37,996 nt of DNA, taken from NCBI RefSeq assembly GCF_021462825.1, contig NZ_JAKEEB010000046.1, positions 1 to 37,996 of the forward strand. The letters run 5' to 3'. The position numbers were made by a program, and so were the translations under genes. The notes below the pieces were generated by a model. The model saw only the letters and a program-made list of their open reading frames with translations, had not been told where the DNA came from and did no database searches. Positions 7,129 through 15,842 of the stretch are shown in pieces. The first letter of the stretch is position 1; every line of letters starts with the position of its first letter. This DNA comes from Streptomyces glomeratus. GTDB taxonomy: Bacteria; Actinomycetota; Actinomycetes; Streptomycetales; Streptomycetaceae.

Positions 7129-8589
7129 GTGGAACGTTCCGTTAGCTCGCATCAGCGGTCCGGCCTGAGGCTTGCGCTGCTGGCGTTGGCCCAGTTCATC
7201 ATTGCCGTGGACTACAACATCGTTTTCGTGGCACTGCCGGACATCGGGCAGGCTCTGGACTTCTCGCAGCAGACCCTGCAATGGGTCGTGAGTTCCTATG
7301 CCGTCGCCTTCGGTGGATTCCTGCTGTTCGGCGGTCGAGCCGCCGACCGCCTCGGCGCACGCCGCGTGTTCATCGCGGCACTGGTCCTGTTCGGCGCCTC
7401 GGCCCTGGTCGGTGGTCTCGCCGGCTCGGCGGAGGTGCTGGTCGCCGCACGCGCCGTGCAGGGTCTGGGCGGCGCGCTGCTCTTCCCGTCGACGCTCACC
7501 CTGATCGTCACCAGCTTCGAGGAGGGGCCGGCGCGCAACCGTGCCCTCGCCGTCTGGGGCGCCACCGGCAGCGGAGGCCTCGCGGCAGGCGCGCTGCTCG
7601 GCGGTGTGCTCACCCAGAGCCTCGGCTGGGAATGGGTGTTCTTCTTCATGGTTCCGCTGGCCGTCGTCGCCCTGATCGGCGCGCCCGCCCTGATCGCTCC
7701 CGACACCCCGCGCACCGGCCCGCGTCAGAGCTTCGACATCCCGGGTGCCCTGGTGGTCACCCTTGGTGCCACGCTGGTGGTCTTCGGTCTGGTCAGCGGC
7801 CCCGAGTCCGGCTGGACCGCCCCCCGCGTGCTCGGCTCCCTCATCGTCGGTGTGCTTCTGATCGCCTCGTTCTTCCTGATCGAGGCCAAGAGCAGCGCCC
7901 CGCTGGCACCGCTGCGGATGTTCCGCAACCGCAGCCTCATCACCTCGATGATGGTGGCGTTCCTGCACATGAGCGCGCTCAGCGGCGGCTACTACCTCTT
8001 CACCACCTACATCCAGAACATCCTCGACTACAACGCTCTCGAGGCCGGACTGGCCTTCCTGCCGCTGGGTCTGCTGGCGATGCTGGCCGGCGGCAAGATC
8101 GCCGCCACGATGCTGAACAAGACGGGTCTGCGCGGAACGCTCTCCCTCGGCATGCTCATCTACGGCATCGGCATGGGCGCGATGGCGCTCGGCATGGTCA
8201 CCGGTGGCACGTACTGGGCTGTGCTGCCCGGGGTCGCCATCTACGGCTTCGGCGGCGGTCTGGCGTTCACCTCCATCTTCGCGACCGCCGGGTCCGGCGT
8301 GGACCCGGCCGAACAGGGCGTCGCCTCGGCGCTCGCCTCCACCGCGCAGCAGATCGGTGCCGCCGTCGGCCTGGCCGTCATCCTGGTCATCGCCAACTCC
8401 GGCCTCGACCTGAGCGCCGGTGCCCCGGCCCCGGCCGACGCGGACGTCGTCTCCGGTCTGCGCGCGGCCGGCTGGGTCACCGCGGCGGCCGCGCTGCTCG
8501 GCGCCCTGGCCGCGCTCAACCTCAAGAAGGCTCCCGCCTCGGCCGTCGTGACGGCCGACGAGCAGCCCGAGGCGACCGTCTCCAGCTGA
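7129..8589 (+). CDS. MFS exporter, DHA2 (EmrB/QacA-like) type
   Basis: This 486-aa membrane protein belongs to the drug:H+ antiporter-2 group, normally with 14 transmembrane helices. The first helix includes ALAQFIIAVDYNIVFVALP, carrying the Asp typical of the group. Motif A is GGRAADRLGARRVF between helices 2 and 3, and a motif-C-like Gly-rich stretch follows (WGATGSGGLAAGALLGG). It ends in a short polar tail. GTG at 7129 is chosen because GAAGGG lies 10 nt upstream and the frame becomes hydrophobic right after; the open frame back to 6832 crosses a terminator and promoter and is not coding. Its position beside two P450s and a LAL regulator suggests that it exports the cluster product or gives self-resistance. 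Confidence 0.92.
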   Translation: MERSVSSHQRSGLRLALLALAQFIIAVDYNIVFVALPDIGQALDFSQQTLQWVVSSYAVAFGGFLLFGGRAADRLGARRVFIAALVLFGASALVGGLAGSAEVLVAARAVQGLGGALLFPSTLTLIVTSFEEGPARNRALAVWGATGSGGLAAGALLGGVLTQSLGWEWVFFFMVPLAVVALIGAPALIAPDTPRTGPRQSFDIPGALVVTLGATLVVFGLVSGPESGWTAPRVLGSLIVGVLLIASFFLIEAKSSAPLAPLRMFRNRSLITSMMVAFLHMSALSGGYYLFTTYIQNILDYNALEAGLAFLPLGLLAMLAGGKIAATMLNKTGLRGTLSLGMLIYGIGMGAMALGMVTGGTYWAVLPGVAIYGFGGGLAFTSIFATAGSGVDPAEQGVASALASTAQQIGAAVGLAVILVIANSGLDLSAGAPAPADADVVSGLRAAGWVTAAAALLGALAALNLKKAPASAVVTADEQPEATVSS

Positions 8590-8730
8590 CCCGCCGAGCG
8601 GGCGTACCACGAGGGCTCGTCGGACTCGCCCTCGTCACACACTCGGGACCTGTGGCCGGGAATCCCCCGTACCGGCCGCAGGTCCCGAACCCATGCCCAT
8701 GCCCCCACCACCAGCGCCCCGTACGCACAT

Positions 8731-8763
8731 GAGGACATGGAGACATGGAGACGTGGGGACACG
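8731..8763. repeat. Imperfect tandem repeat of about 8 bp
   Basis: Four short units run head to tail: GAGGACATG, GAGACATG, GAGACGTG and GGGACACG. They directly precede and partly enter the long hairpin at 8758. No function is apparent. Confidence 0.6.
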
Positions 8764-8812
8764 ACGGGTCCGCCCCCGCCTGCACCGCAGGCGGGGGCGG
8801 ACCCGTCGTGTC
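8758..8812. terminator. 26-bp perfect hairpin terminator
   Basis: 8758-8783 pairs perfectly with 8787-8812, leaving a 3-nt ACC loop. It lies between the convergent exporter and LAL regulator genes, and its right arm overlaps the regulator's stop codon (complement of 8811-8813). It is the longest uninterrupted hairpin seen in the window. Confidence 0.9.
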
Positions 8813-11669
8813 AGGAGGCACGTCGCGCGGTGTCGCCTCCGTGCAGGGCGAGGGTGAGGTCGCTGCGCCGCTTGATCCCCAACTTCCGGTACACCCGGGT
8901 GAGATGCTGCTCCACGGTGCTCACGGTCACGAAGAGCTTGGCCGCTATCTGACGGTTGCTGTGGCCGCGGATCGCCAGGCTCACCACCCGCATCTCCGCG
9001 TCGCTGAGCTTTCCGGCCAGGTCCTCGCTCGCGACCACCGCCGCACGGGGCTGCTGTCCGCGCGGTGCCTCCGGCAGCGTCCTGGCCGGCAGCGGCACTC
9101 CGGATTCCTCAGCGAGCTGACGTGCCCGGCGCAGGGCCATCCGGCCCTTGCTGTACTGGCCCGCCTCCTGGTGGCACCGGCCGACGTCATTGAGGGTGTA
9201 GGCGAGTTCCACGGGGTTGTCGCACTGCTGCACGGCCTCCAGTGCCTGTCCGAGCAGCCTGCCGCGCTCCTGCGCGGACGCGGTGGCGGCGAGGGCCCGC
9301 AGCGTCACCGCGCGCACCTGATGCTGCCCGGGCTGCACCAGGGCGAGCTGTTCCTGGGCCAGTTCCCGGGCCCGCTCCGTCTCGCCGCGCGCGAGGTGCA
9401 CCCGGGCCGCGTCGGTTCTCCAGGGCAGCAGCGCGGGAATGTCCATCCGCCAGCGCGTCGCCAGCTCGCCGACGGCCGTGAAGTCTTCCAGGGCGGCCTG
9501 TGTCTGTCCGGTCGCGACCATGACGCGGCCCCGGGAGCGCAGGTACTGCAGGCCGAGCGGCGTCTGGAACATGGCGTCCGGGGTCGGAACCCCGAGCTGG
9601 GCGAGCGCGGTGCTGTGCGCACCCAGGAGGGTGTGGGCCTCGAGCGCGACGCTCAGCGGCAGTGCGATCATGACGCCCCAGCTGGCGGCCGGTATCCCGG
9701 AGAGGGCCGCTTCGGCCAGACGTACGGCCGCGGCGGGCCTGCCACGGCGCAGCGCGAGCTTGGCCTGGAGGCTGCCGAAGAGGGCTTGCCAGGCGGGTGC
9801 CGACTGGCTCCTGGCCGTCGAGTCGAGCCTGTCGATCCACCGGTCCGCCGACGAGAACCGGCCGACGGCGATCAGAATCCCGATCGCCGCGGCGAGGGGC
9901 AGCACCGTCTGGTCGTTCAACCGGTGGCTGACCAGTGTCTGTTCCGCGGCCAGGGCCGAAAGGGGACTGGGACCGTCCCGCATCACCTGGAGGAGTTCGG
10001 ACAGCGCCTGGGTCCGCGAGGACGCCCAGCGCAGGCTGTCGCCCCCGGGGGCCGGGACGGACGGCGCGTCGTCGCCGTACAACGTCGTCGGGTACAGCAG
10101 GGTGAGCTGGGCACGGCTGATCTGAAGGGACGCCGACGCCTCCGCGTCCTGCCTCCGCCAGGCGTGCTGTTCCATCTGCTCCAGCGTGTCCAGCGCCGTG
10201 TCCGGACGGCCGAACCAGAGCAGGGAGTCGATCGGGGCCGAGACATGCCGCCCCGACAGCCGGCCGCTCCGCGCCGCCTCCAGGAGGGCGGGCACCCGGC
10301 GGGCCGCGGTGCGCGGATCCGTGCGCCACTCGGTACGGAAGAGCATCGCCGTCGTGGTGGCTCGGTGTTCCTCGCTCGTGCCGTACTGATGGGCCACCGA
10401 GAGGCAGTTGAACGCGAGCGCCGTGTCGCCGTCGGTGAGGCCGTGTTCGGCCGCCTCGAGCAGCACGGCCGCGGCACAGTCGTTGTCGATGCGGCTGGCG
10501 GAGATCAGGTGGTGGGCCACCGCCGTCACCGGTGCGCCGTTCTTGAAGAGAAGGGTTCCGATCCTCGTGTGCAGATCGGCGCGTTCCTCGGCGGTCATGT
10601 CGTGGAGGACGGCCGCGCGCGCCCCGGGATGACGCCAGGTGCCGTCCACCAGGATTCCGGCCTCCTGGAGCGCGCCGAGTGCCAGCGACAGGGACTGCGG
10701 GTCCACGTCCGCGAGCCGGGTCAGCAGCGGCGCATAGCGCAGGTCGTTGAGGACGGCCATCTGCCGTGCGACGGTGCGCACATAAGGGCCGCAGCGGTAG
10801 AGGCAGTCGAGCACGGCCTGTTCGAAGCGGTGTCCCGCGCGCAGTGTCTGGGGAGCCGGTTGCCCGCTGCCCGCGGTGTCCTCGATCAGCCGGCGCACCA
10901 GCAGCGGGTTGCCTCCGGTGGCCGCCAGGCATGCGTCGCTGAGGGCCGGGGCGGCCGGCTCTCCCAGGCATTCGGCGACCAGCGCGGCCACACCCCCTTT
11001 GGACAGGGGAGGCAGCCGGACCTGGTGGGACAGCGGCTCCGGCGGCAGTTCCGCCTTCAACAGGGCGCTGGAGGACAGCGGAGAGGGATGTTCGTTGAGG
11101 ATGAGAAGCAGAGGGGTCGAACGCCGGCGGCGCACCAGGGTGGAAAGGCACAGCAGCGAGGCCGTGTCCGCGAACTGGACGTCGTCGACGCTGATGAGAA
11201 GCGGCCGGGGGATGCTCTCGACGAGGTCGTAGAGGACCGTTCCCATCTGGTGGAACAATCGCGGCGCGACCGCGCCCGGTTCCTGGGGTGTCGCGGCGCT
11301 GCCGGGGACGGCGGACAGGGCCTGGTTCAGCAGGCGCGACATCTGGATGCCCATGTCCCGGGGCAGGTCGACCCCGCGGGAGAGCTGGGCCAGCACACCG
11401 AACGGAACAGCCTGTTCCGCACGGGACGCCGTGGCGGAGAAATGGACCGCGCCGGCACGTCTGGCCTCTTCGGCGAGCGCCGCGAGGAGTTCGGTCTTCC
11501 CGTGGCCGGGCGCCCCGCTCACGACCGCCAGCCGGGTGTTCCCCCTGAGGGAGTCCTGTAAGAGCCTGAGCAGGAGGGCCAGTTGTTTCTCGCGCTCGTA
11601 CAACGCCGTGTCTTTCCTGGACAAGCCGTCGAAACCGTCCCCTACTGCCGGTTCTACGGTTGCACGCAT
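8811..11669 (-). CDS. LAL-family LuxR-type transcriptional regulator (bldA-dependent)
   Basis: This is a 952-aa large ATP-binding LuxR regulator. The N-terminal AAA-type ATPase has Walker A SGAPGHGKT (51-59) and Walker B LLISVDD (157-163). The middle, about 300-880, is helical and TPR-like. The C-terminal LuxR helix-turn-helix occupies residues 888-952 (RGHSNRQIAAKLFVTVSTVE). Such proteins are typically pathway-specific activators of antibiotic clusters, so this one probably controls the neighbouring P450, dehydrogenase and exporter genes. ATG at 11669 is chosen because GGAG is 8 nt upstream; an ATG at 11735 has no ribosome site. Codon 37 is TTA, the rare leucine codon read by the bldA tRNA, which ties expression to development. 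It is transcribed alone, and its last codons enter the terminator. Confidence 0.95.
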   Translation of the reverse strand: MRATVEPAVGDGFDGLSRKDTALYEREKQLALLLRLLQDSLRGNTRLAVVSGAPGHGKTELLAALAEEARRAGAVHFSATASRAEQAVPFGVLAQLSRGVDLPRDMGIQMSRLLNQALSAVPGSAATPQEPGAVAPRLFHQMGTVLYDLVESIPRPLLISVDDVQFADTASLLCLSTLVRRRRSTPLLLILNEHPSPLSSSALLKAELPPEPLSHQVRLPPLSKGGVAALVAECLGEPAAPALSDACLAATGGNPLLVRRLIEDTAGSGQPAPQTLRAGHRFEQAVLDCLYRCGPYVRTVARQMAVLNDLRYAPLLTRLADVDPQSLSLALGALQEAGILVDGTWRHPGARAAVLHDMTAEERADLHTRIGTLLFKNGAPVTAVAHHLISASRIDNDCAAAVLLEAAEHGLTDGDTALAFNCLSVAHQYGTSEEHRATTTAMLFRTEWRTDPRTAARRVPALLEAARSGRLSGRHVSAPIDSLLWFGRPDTALDTLEQMEQHAWRRQDAEASASLQISRAQLTLLYPTTLYGDDAPSVPAPGGDSLRWASSRTQALSELLQVMRDGPSPLSALAAEQTLVSHRLNDQTVLPLAAAIGILIAVGRFSSADRWIDRLDSTARSQSAPAWQALFGSLQAKLALRRGRPAAAVRLAEAALSGIPAASWGVMIALPLSVALEAHTLLGAHSTALAQLGVPTPDAMFQTPLGLQYLRSRGRVMVATGQTQAALEDFTAVGELATRWRMDIPALLPWRTDAARVHLARGETERARELAQEQLALVQPGQHQVRAVTLRALAATASAQERGRLLGQALEAVQQCDNPVELAYTLNDVGRCHQEAGQYSKGRMALRRARQLAEESGVPLPARTLPEAPRGQQPRAAVVASEDLAGKLSDAEMRVVSLAIRGHSNRQIAAKLFVTVSTVEQHLTRVYRKLGIKRRSDLTLALHGGDTARRAS
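11559..11561 (-). other. TTA leucine codon in the LAL regulator
   Basis: In-frame codon 37 is TTA (complement of TAA at 11559-11561) in the context LLRLLQDS. In Streptomyces TTA is translated only by the developmentally controlled bldA tRNA and is concentrated in pathway regulators. I saw no other in-frame TTA while reading the genes of the window, although that check was by eye. Confidence 0.9.
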
Positions 11670-12135
11670 TCCTTCGACTCCGCTCCGTATCCAGTTGGCC
11701 GCCTTCAACAGGCAGGTGCCGAGTGGTGTTCGCATGGTCGTCGGCTACTGCTCAGTAAATACCGGTCGTTCGGTTCGGGCAACCGCCTTTTGTAGTGGAG
11801 TAATTGGCTCCGATTTCAGCAGGCAGTCAAAAGGGCAAGCGGGGCTCCGGGATTGTAGTCGTACCGCAGGCCTTCCCACGGTTGTGCAGTGAGCCAGCTC
11901 ACACCCGGTTCCCTGTGCTGGTTGATGCGTTCTAGGTCGCGAGGGTCTTTGCAGATATTGCACGCCTGTTGAAGCGATATGAAACACGCTGATGTCAAGC
12001 GGTGTCGTCCCGAGCGCACTCGAATCGCTATCAACGGGAATTTGCACTTCCCGAAACGAGAACTTAACTTGCCCGGTCTTCGGGGAAAGGAAGCGAAGGG
12101 GTCACTTCGCGACGCACATCGTCGCGGTCACCGCT
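11670..12135. promoter_or_regulatory. Upstream region of the LAL regulator
   Basis: About 470 bp without a convincing gene, and AT-richer than the flanks. Possible control elements are a minus-strand TTGACA (complement of 11993-11998) followed closely by CAGCGTGT (complement of 11984-11991), the same pairing as in the exporter promoter, and an inverted repeat CGGGAA-N7-TTCCCG at 12035-12053. Small frames here (for example 11979-12206 and 11745-12047) lack ribosome sites and recognisable sequence and were not called. Confidence 0.4.
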
Positions 12136-12153
12136 GCCGGGCACGGGCCCGGC
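12136..12153 (-). terminator. Probable terminator of the sulfur operon
   Basis: GCCGGGC (12136-12142) pairs with GCCCGGC (12147-12153) around a 4-nt loop, 8 nt beyond the stop of the last operon gene. The stem is short, so efficiency is uncertain. Confidence 0.5.
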
Positions 12154-12160
12154 GCTCCCG

Positions 12161-12901
12161 TCAGGCGCCGAGCGCCGCGAGGGCCGGCAGCCGGGCCTGG
12201 TCGTAGCGGTCCAGCACGACGCGGGCCACCTCCGGCGCGGGTCCCAGGACCTCGGCGAGGACGTCCGCCCCGGCGGCGCCCCGGGCGATGCGGTCCGGCA
12301 GGAAGCCGGGAGCCAGGACGTACGGCGCCACGGCCACGTGCGCGCAGCCGGCCGCCCGCAGATCGCGCACCGCGTCCTCCGTGCGCGGAAGGGACGCGGA
12401 GGCGAACGCAGGCCGCACGGCGCACCAACCGGTGTGCCGCCACTCCCGCGCGATATCTGCGATCACTGCGATCGCCTCCGGGTCCGTGGACCCCGCCGAG
12501 GCCAGCACGACCCCGGTCGAGGACTTGTCGGCGGGCGTGAGGCCCGCCTCGTACAAACGGCGTTCCAGCGCCCGCAGCAGCAGCGGGGACGGGCCGAGTA
12601 CCTCCGCCTGCCGGATCCGCAGCCGCGGCGGCGCCTCCCGCAGCACGGCGGGGATGTCGGCCTTCGCGTGGAAGGCGCGGGTCAGCAGCAACGGCAGGGC
12701 CACGACGTCACGGACGCCCTCCCTCGCCAGCGACTCCAGCACACCGTGCACGGACGGGACGTTGAAGTCCAGGAAGCCGGTCTCCACACGCAGCCCCGGC
12801 CGCAGCGACCGTACCCGGCGCACGAGGGCGTGCACGGTCGCTGCGTGCCGCGGGTCGCGGCTGCCGTGGGCGATGACGAGAAGGACCGGCTTGTGGTGCA
12901 T
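12161..12901 (-). CDS. Sirohydrochlorin chelatase, CbiX/SirB type
   Basis: This 246-aa protein belongs to the CbiX class of chelatases, which insert Fe or Co into sirohydrochlorin. It has two tandem related halves. The metal-site histidines are His12 in VIAHGSRDP and His78 in LTRAFHAKADIP. In a sulfate-assimilation operon the likely task is the ferrochelatase step of siroheme synthesis, supplying the sulfite reductase encoded at the other end. It starts 6 nt after the permease stop with no independent ribosome site, so translation is probably coupled. Cobalt use for cobalamin is the alternative, but context favours iron. Confidence 0.88.
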   Translation of the reverse strand: MHHKPVLLVIAHGSRDPRHAATVHALVRRVRSLRPGLRVETGFLDFNVPSVHGVLESLAREGVRDVVALPLLLTRAFHAKADIPAVLREAPPRLRIRQAEVLGPSPLLLRALERRLYEAGLTPADKSSTGVVLASAGSTDPEAIAVIADIAREWRHTGWCAVRPAFASASLPRTEDAVRDLRAAGCAHVAVAPYVLAPGFLPDRIARGAAGADVLAEVLGPAPEVARVVLDRYDQARLPALAALGA

Positions 12902-12907
12902 GGGACG

Positions 12908-13792
12908 TCAGCTCTTCACCAGCAGGCCGCGGCTGCGCAGCACCCACCGCTCCAGCGGGCTGAAGATCAGCAGGTCGATGGCGATACCGACGAACAGGAT
13001 CAGGAAGATGGCCTCGAACACCATGGACATGGAACTGGCGTTGCGTCCGTTCTCCAGCAGCGCGCCCAGCCCGACGCCCAGGTCGGGAGAGGAGGCGATG
13101 ATCTCCGCCGCCATCAGCGAGCGCCAGGAGAAGGCCCAGCCCTGCTTCAGCCCCGCCAGGTAGCCCGGAAGCGCGGCCGGCAGGACGATGTGCCAGGCGC
13201 CCTTCACACCTGTCGCCCCCATCGTGCGGCCCGCCCGCAGGAACAGCGGCGGCACCTGGTCGATGCCGGAGACCAGGCCGTTGGCGATGGAGGGGACCGC
13301 GCCGAGCAGGATCACCGCGTACATCATCGAGTTGTTCAGGCCCAGCCAGATCACCGCCGGCGGCACCCACGCCACCGACGGCAGCGACTGCAGCCCGGAC
13401 AGGACCGGGCCGATCGCCGCGCGCACGAACTTCACCCGTGCCACCAGCAGACCCAGCGGGGTGCCGATCGCCAGCGCGAACAGGAATCCCAGCAGACCGC
13501 GCGAGACACTCGTCCAGATGTAGTCGAGCAGCGTGCCTTGCAGCCAGGCGTTCTTGAACTCGTTGCCCACGTCGGCGGGCGACGGCAGCTTCGTCGGATC
13601 GTCGACGATCTTGAACGAGATCAGGGCCTGCCACGCGACCAGCACCACGGCGGTGGCGACGAGCGGCGGCAGGATCTTGCCGGTGAAGGTCTGCCGCAAC
13701 GGCGTCCGCCCGGTGACGGCGGTCTCCAGGGCGTCCAGGCCCGCCTCGACGCTCCCCGCGTCCGCGGCGGTCTTCGTCTCAGTGCTGGCCAT
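12908..13792 (-). CDS. ssuC: Sulfonate-type ABC transporter permease
   Basis: A 294-aa inner-membrane permease of the SsuC/TauC (BPD_transp_1) family with about six hydrophobic segments. The cytoplasmic EAA-type loop that contacts the ATPase is visible near RTMGATGVKGAWHIVLPAAL, followed by PGYLAGLKQG. It would form the channel for an organosulfur compound delivered by the binding protein encoded upstream. ATG at 13792 is chosen because GGGAGA lies about 9 nt upstream; the frame back to 13819 lacks a site. It overlaps the end of the ATPase gene by 14 nt. Nitrate or taurine are possible alternative substrates, but its place within cys genes favours alkanesulfonates. Confidence 0.88.
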   Translation of the reverse strand: MASTETKTAADAGSVEAGLDALETAVTGRTPLRQTFTGKILPPLVATAVVLVAWQALISFKIVDDPTKLPSPADVGNEFKNAWLQGTLLDYIWTSVSRGLLGFLFALAIGTPLGLLVARVKFVRAAIGPVLSGLQSLPSVAWVPPAVIWLGLNNSMMYAVILLGAVPSIANGLVSGIDQVPPLFLRAGRTMGATGVKGAWHIVLPAALPGYLAGLKQGWAFSWRSLMAAEIIASSPDLGVGLGALLENGRNASSMSMVFEAIFLILFVGIAIDLLIFSPLERWVLRSRGLLVKS

Positions 13793-14564
13793 GACGGCGG
13801 ATCTCCCCACGCAGTACATCGGTGATCTCGAGGGACAGTTCGGCGACCGGCGCGTCCTCGATGCGCCGCGGCTGCGGGATGTCCACCCGCCACTCGCGGG
13901 CCACCCGGCCGGGGCGGGACGACAGCAGCACGACCCGCTGCGCGAGCCGCACCGCCTCTCGCACGTTGTGCGTGACGAACAGGACGGACAGCCCGGTCTC
14001 CTCCCAGATCCGGGTCAGCTCGTCGTGCAGCAGGTCGCGGGTGATCGCGTCGAGCGCCGCGAACGGCTCGTCCATCAGCAGCAGCTGGCTGTCCTGCGCG
14101 AGCGCGCGGGCCATGGCCACGCGCTGGCGCATACCGCCGGACAGCTCGTGCACCCGCTTGCCGTACGAGCCCTTGAGCCGCACGAGTTCGAGCAGCTCCT
14201 CGGCCCGGCCACGCCGCTCGTTCTTCGGAACCCCCCGCAGCCTGAGGGCCAGTTCGATGTTCTTGCCCGCGGTCAGCCACGGGAACAGGGCGTGCTCCTG
14301 GAACATCAGCGCGGGACGCCCGTGGGTGCTGATGGTGCCGGCGGACGGCTCGTCGAGCCCCGCCACCAGGTTCAGCAGGGTCGACTTGCCGCAGCCGGAG
14401 GCCCCCAGGAGAGTGACGAACTCGCCGGGCGCGACATCCAGTGTGATGTCGTCGAGAACGAGCTGCCGTCCGGCAGGCCCGGCGAAGGACTTCGAGACGT
14501 GTTCGATGCGGGCGGCGTACTCGACTGCCACGACGTCATCGGCCTGTGCGAGGGCGGTTGCCAT
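13779..14564 (-). CDS. ssuB: Sulfonate-type ABC transporter ATPase
   Basis: A 261-aa ABC ATPase that powers the SsuABC-type importer. All motifs are present: Walker A GASGCGKST (54-61 region), Q-loop MFQEHALFPW, signature LSGGMRQR, Walker B LLLMDEPF, and the switch His in VLFVTHNV. It is of the SsuB/TauB/NrtD subgroup. The start is the ATG at 14564, preceded 8 nt upstream by AGGAGG; the GTG at 14573 overlaps that ribosome site and is rejected. It lies 34 nt downstream of the binding-protein gene. Confidence 0.93.
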   Translation of the reverse strand: MATALAQADDVVAVEYAARIEHVSKSFAGPAGRQLVLDDITLDVAPGEFVTLLGASGCGKSTLLNLVAGLDEPSAGTISTHGRPALMFQEHALFPWLTAGKNIELALRLRGVPKNERRGRAEELLELVRLKGSYGKRVHELSGGMRQRVAMARALAQDSQLLLMDEPFAALDAITRDLLHDELTRIWEETGLSVLFVTHNVREAVRLAQRVVLLSSRPGRVAREWRVDIPQPRRIEDAPVAELSLEITDVLRGEIRRHGQH

Positions 14565-14598
14565 GATCGTCACCTCCTGGGAACTCTCGGATCCGGAC

Positions 14599-15708
14599 TT
14601 ACTTGACGCCGAGACCGGCGTCGTCGACCGCGCTCCGGCCCTCGGCCTTGAGGACCTTGTTCAAGAGGGTCAGGTCGTAGATGCCGTCCAGCTTGGGGGC
14701 CTTCAGCAGACCGGCCTTGACCGCGTGCTGCGCCTCGGTGTTCAGGGTGGCGGCCAGCGGGTCGTCGGTGATCTGGATGGACTTCCACGCCGGGTCGAGG
14801 ACGTCGGCCGGCAGCTCCTTGCCGGAGTCGGTCCCCAGCTGCTTGTTCGCGGCGGCCTTCGCCTCGTCCGGGTGGGCGTTGATCCACTTGTTGGTCTCGA
14901 CCGAGGCCTTCAGGACCGCCTCGACAGCCTTCGGATGCTCCGCGAGGAACTTCTGCGACACGATGATGTTCGTGATCACGAACTTCTTGTCCGGCCACAG
15001 CGCCGACTCGTCCAGGAGGACCTTGGCGCCCTCGGCGACCAGCTTGGACGCGGTCGGCTCCGGCACCCAGGCGCCGTCGATGGAACCTGACTTGTAGGCG
15101 TCCGGGGTCACCTTGTTTTCGGTGCGGACCACCGACACGTCACCCTTGCCGCTCTCCGCCTCGACCTTCCAGCCCTGCTCCGCGACCCAGTTGAGGAACG
15201 CCACGTCCTGTGTGTTGCCGAGCTGCGGGGTCGCGATCCTCTTGCCCTTGACGTCCTTCAGGGACTTGATCTTCTTCGGGTCGACCACGAGCTTGACGCC
15301 GCCCGATGCCGAACCACCCACGATGCGCAGGTTCCCGCCGTCCGACTTGGTGTAGCCGTTGATCGCCGGGGAGGGGCCGATCCAGCCGATGTCGATGGCG
15401 CCCGAGTTGAGGGCCTCGATCTCGGACGGGCCCGCGTTGAAGATCTGGTACTTGGCCTGCGTGGCCCCGAGCTCCTTCTGGAAGAAGCCCTTCTGGTTGC
15501 CGACCAGAGCGGTCGCATGGGTGAGGTTGCCGAAGTAGCCGATCTTCACGGAGTCGAGACCGTCGGTCTTCTCGGCCCCGGCGGCGATCTTCTGGGCGGA
15601 GGAGTCACTCTTGGCCTGGGAGCCGTAGCCGCAGGCGGCGAGCGTGAGAAGGGGCAGAGCGGCGAGCGCGGCTATGCCGCTGCGCAGGAGTGAGCGGGTG
15701 GCAGGCAC
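14599..15708 (-). CDS. ssuA: Aliphatic sulfonate-type substrate-binding lipoprotein
   Basis: A 369-aa SsuA/TauA-family periplasmic-type binding protein anchored to the membrane. Residues 1-26 form a lipoprotein signal with an LAAC lipobox and acylated Cys26, followed by a Gly/Ser-rich linker. The ligand domain starts at VKIGYFGNLTHA, and the SsuA-like GAIDIGWIGPSPAING segment is clear. GTG at 15708 is chosen because AGAGGA lies about 9 nt upstream; GTG at 15741 has none. It is the first transporter gene, after a 238-nt gap from cysN, so it may have its own promoter or leader. The exact ligand (alkanesulfonate, taurine or another) cannot be read from sequence. Confidence 0.9.
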   Translation of the reverse strand: MPATRSLLRSGIAALAALPLLTLAACGYGSQAKSDSSAQKIAAGAEKTDGLDSVKIGYFGNLTHATALVGNQKGFFQKELGATQAKYQIFNAGPSEIEALNSGAIDIGWIGPSPAINGYTKSDGGNLRIVGGSASGGVKLVVDPKKIKSLKDVKGKRIATPQLGNTQDVAFLNWVAEQGWKVEAESGKGDVSVVRTENKVTPDAYKSGSIDGAWVPEPTASKLVAEGAKVLLDESALWPDKKFVITNIIVSQKFLAEHPKAVEAVLKASVETNKWINAHPDEAKAAANKQLGTDSGKELPADVLDPAWKSIQITDDPLAATLNTEAQHAVKAGLLKAPKLDGIYDLTLLNKVLKAEGRSAVDDAGLGVK

Positions 15709-15842
15709 GGGAGGTTGTCCTCTCGTTGGCCCGGCGGTCACGGCCTGTCAGGTCGTGGCCGGGAGTTCGGCAAAGGGTCTTCGTCGCTTCCGGTACGACG
15801 CCGAGTGGGGGGACGGGGCGCGCAGGCAGTGCGCGTACGTCC

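Noticed and set aside
8745..11561. 938-codon + strand open frame opposite the LAL regulator
   Set aside because: Arg/Gly/Gln-rich composition without any domain, and antisense to a gene with clear Walker and LuxR motifs. Such frames arise from GC-rich third positions.
11979..12206. 75-codon frame in the LAL upstream region
   Set aside because: Strongly basic, no ribosome site, no recognisable sequence, and it runs into the antisense of the chelatase gene.
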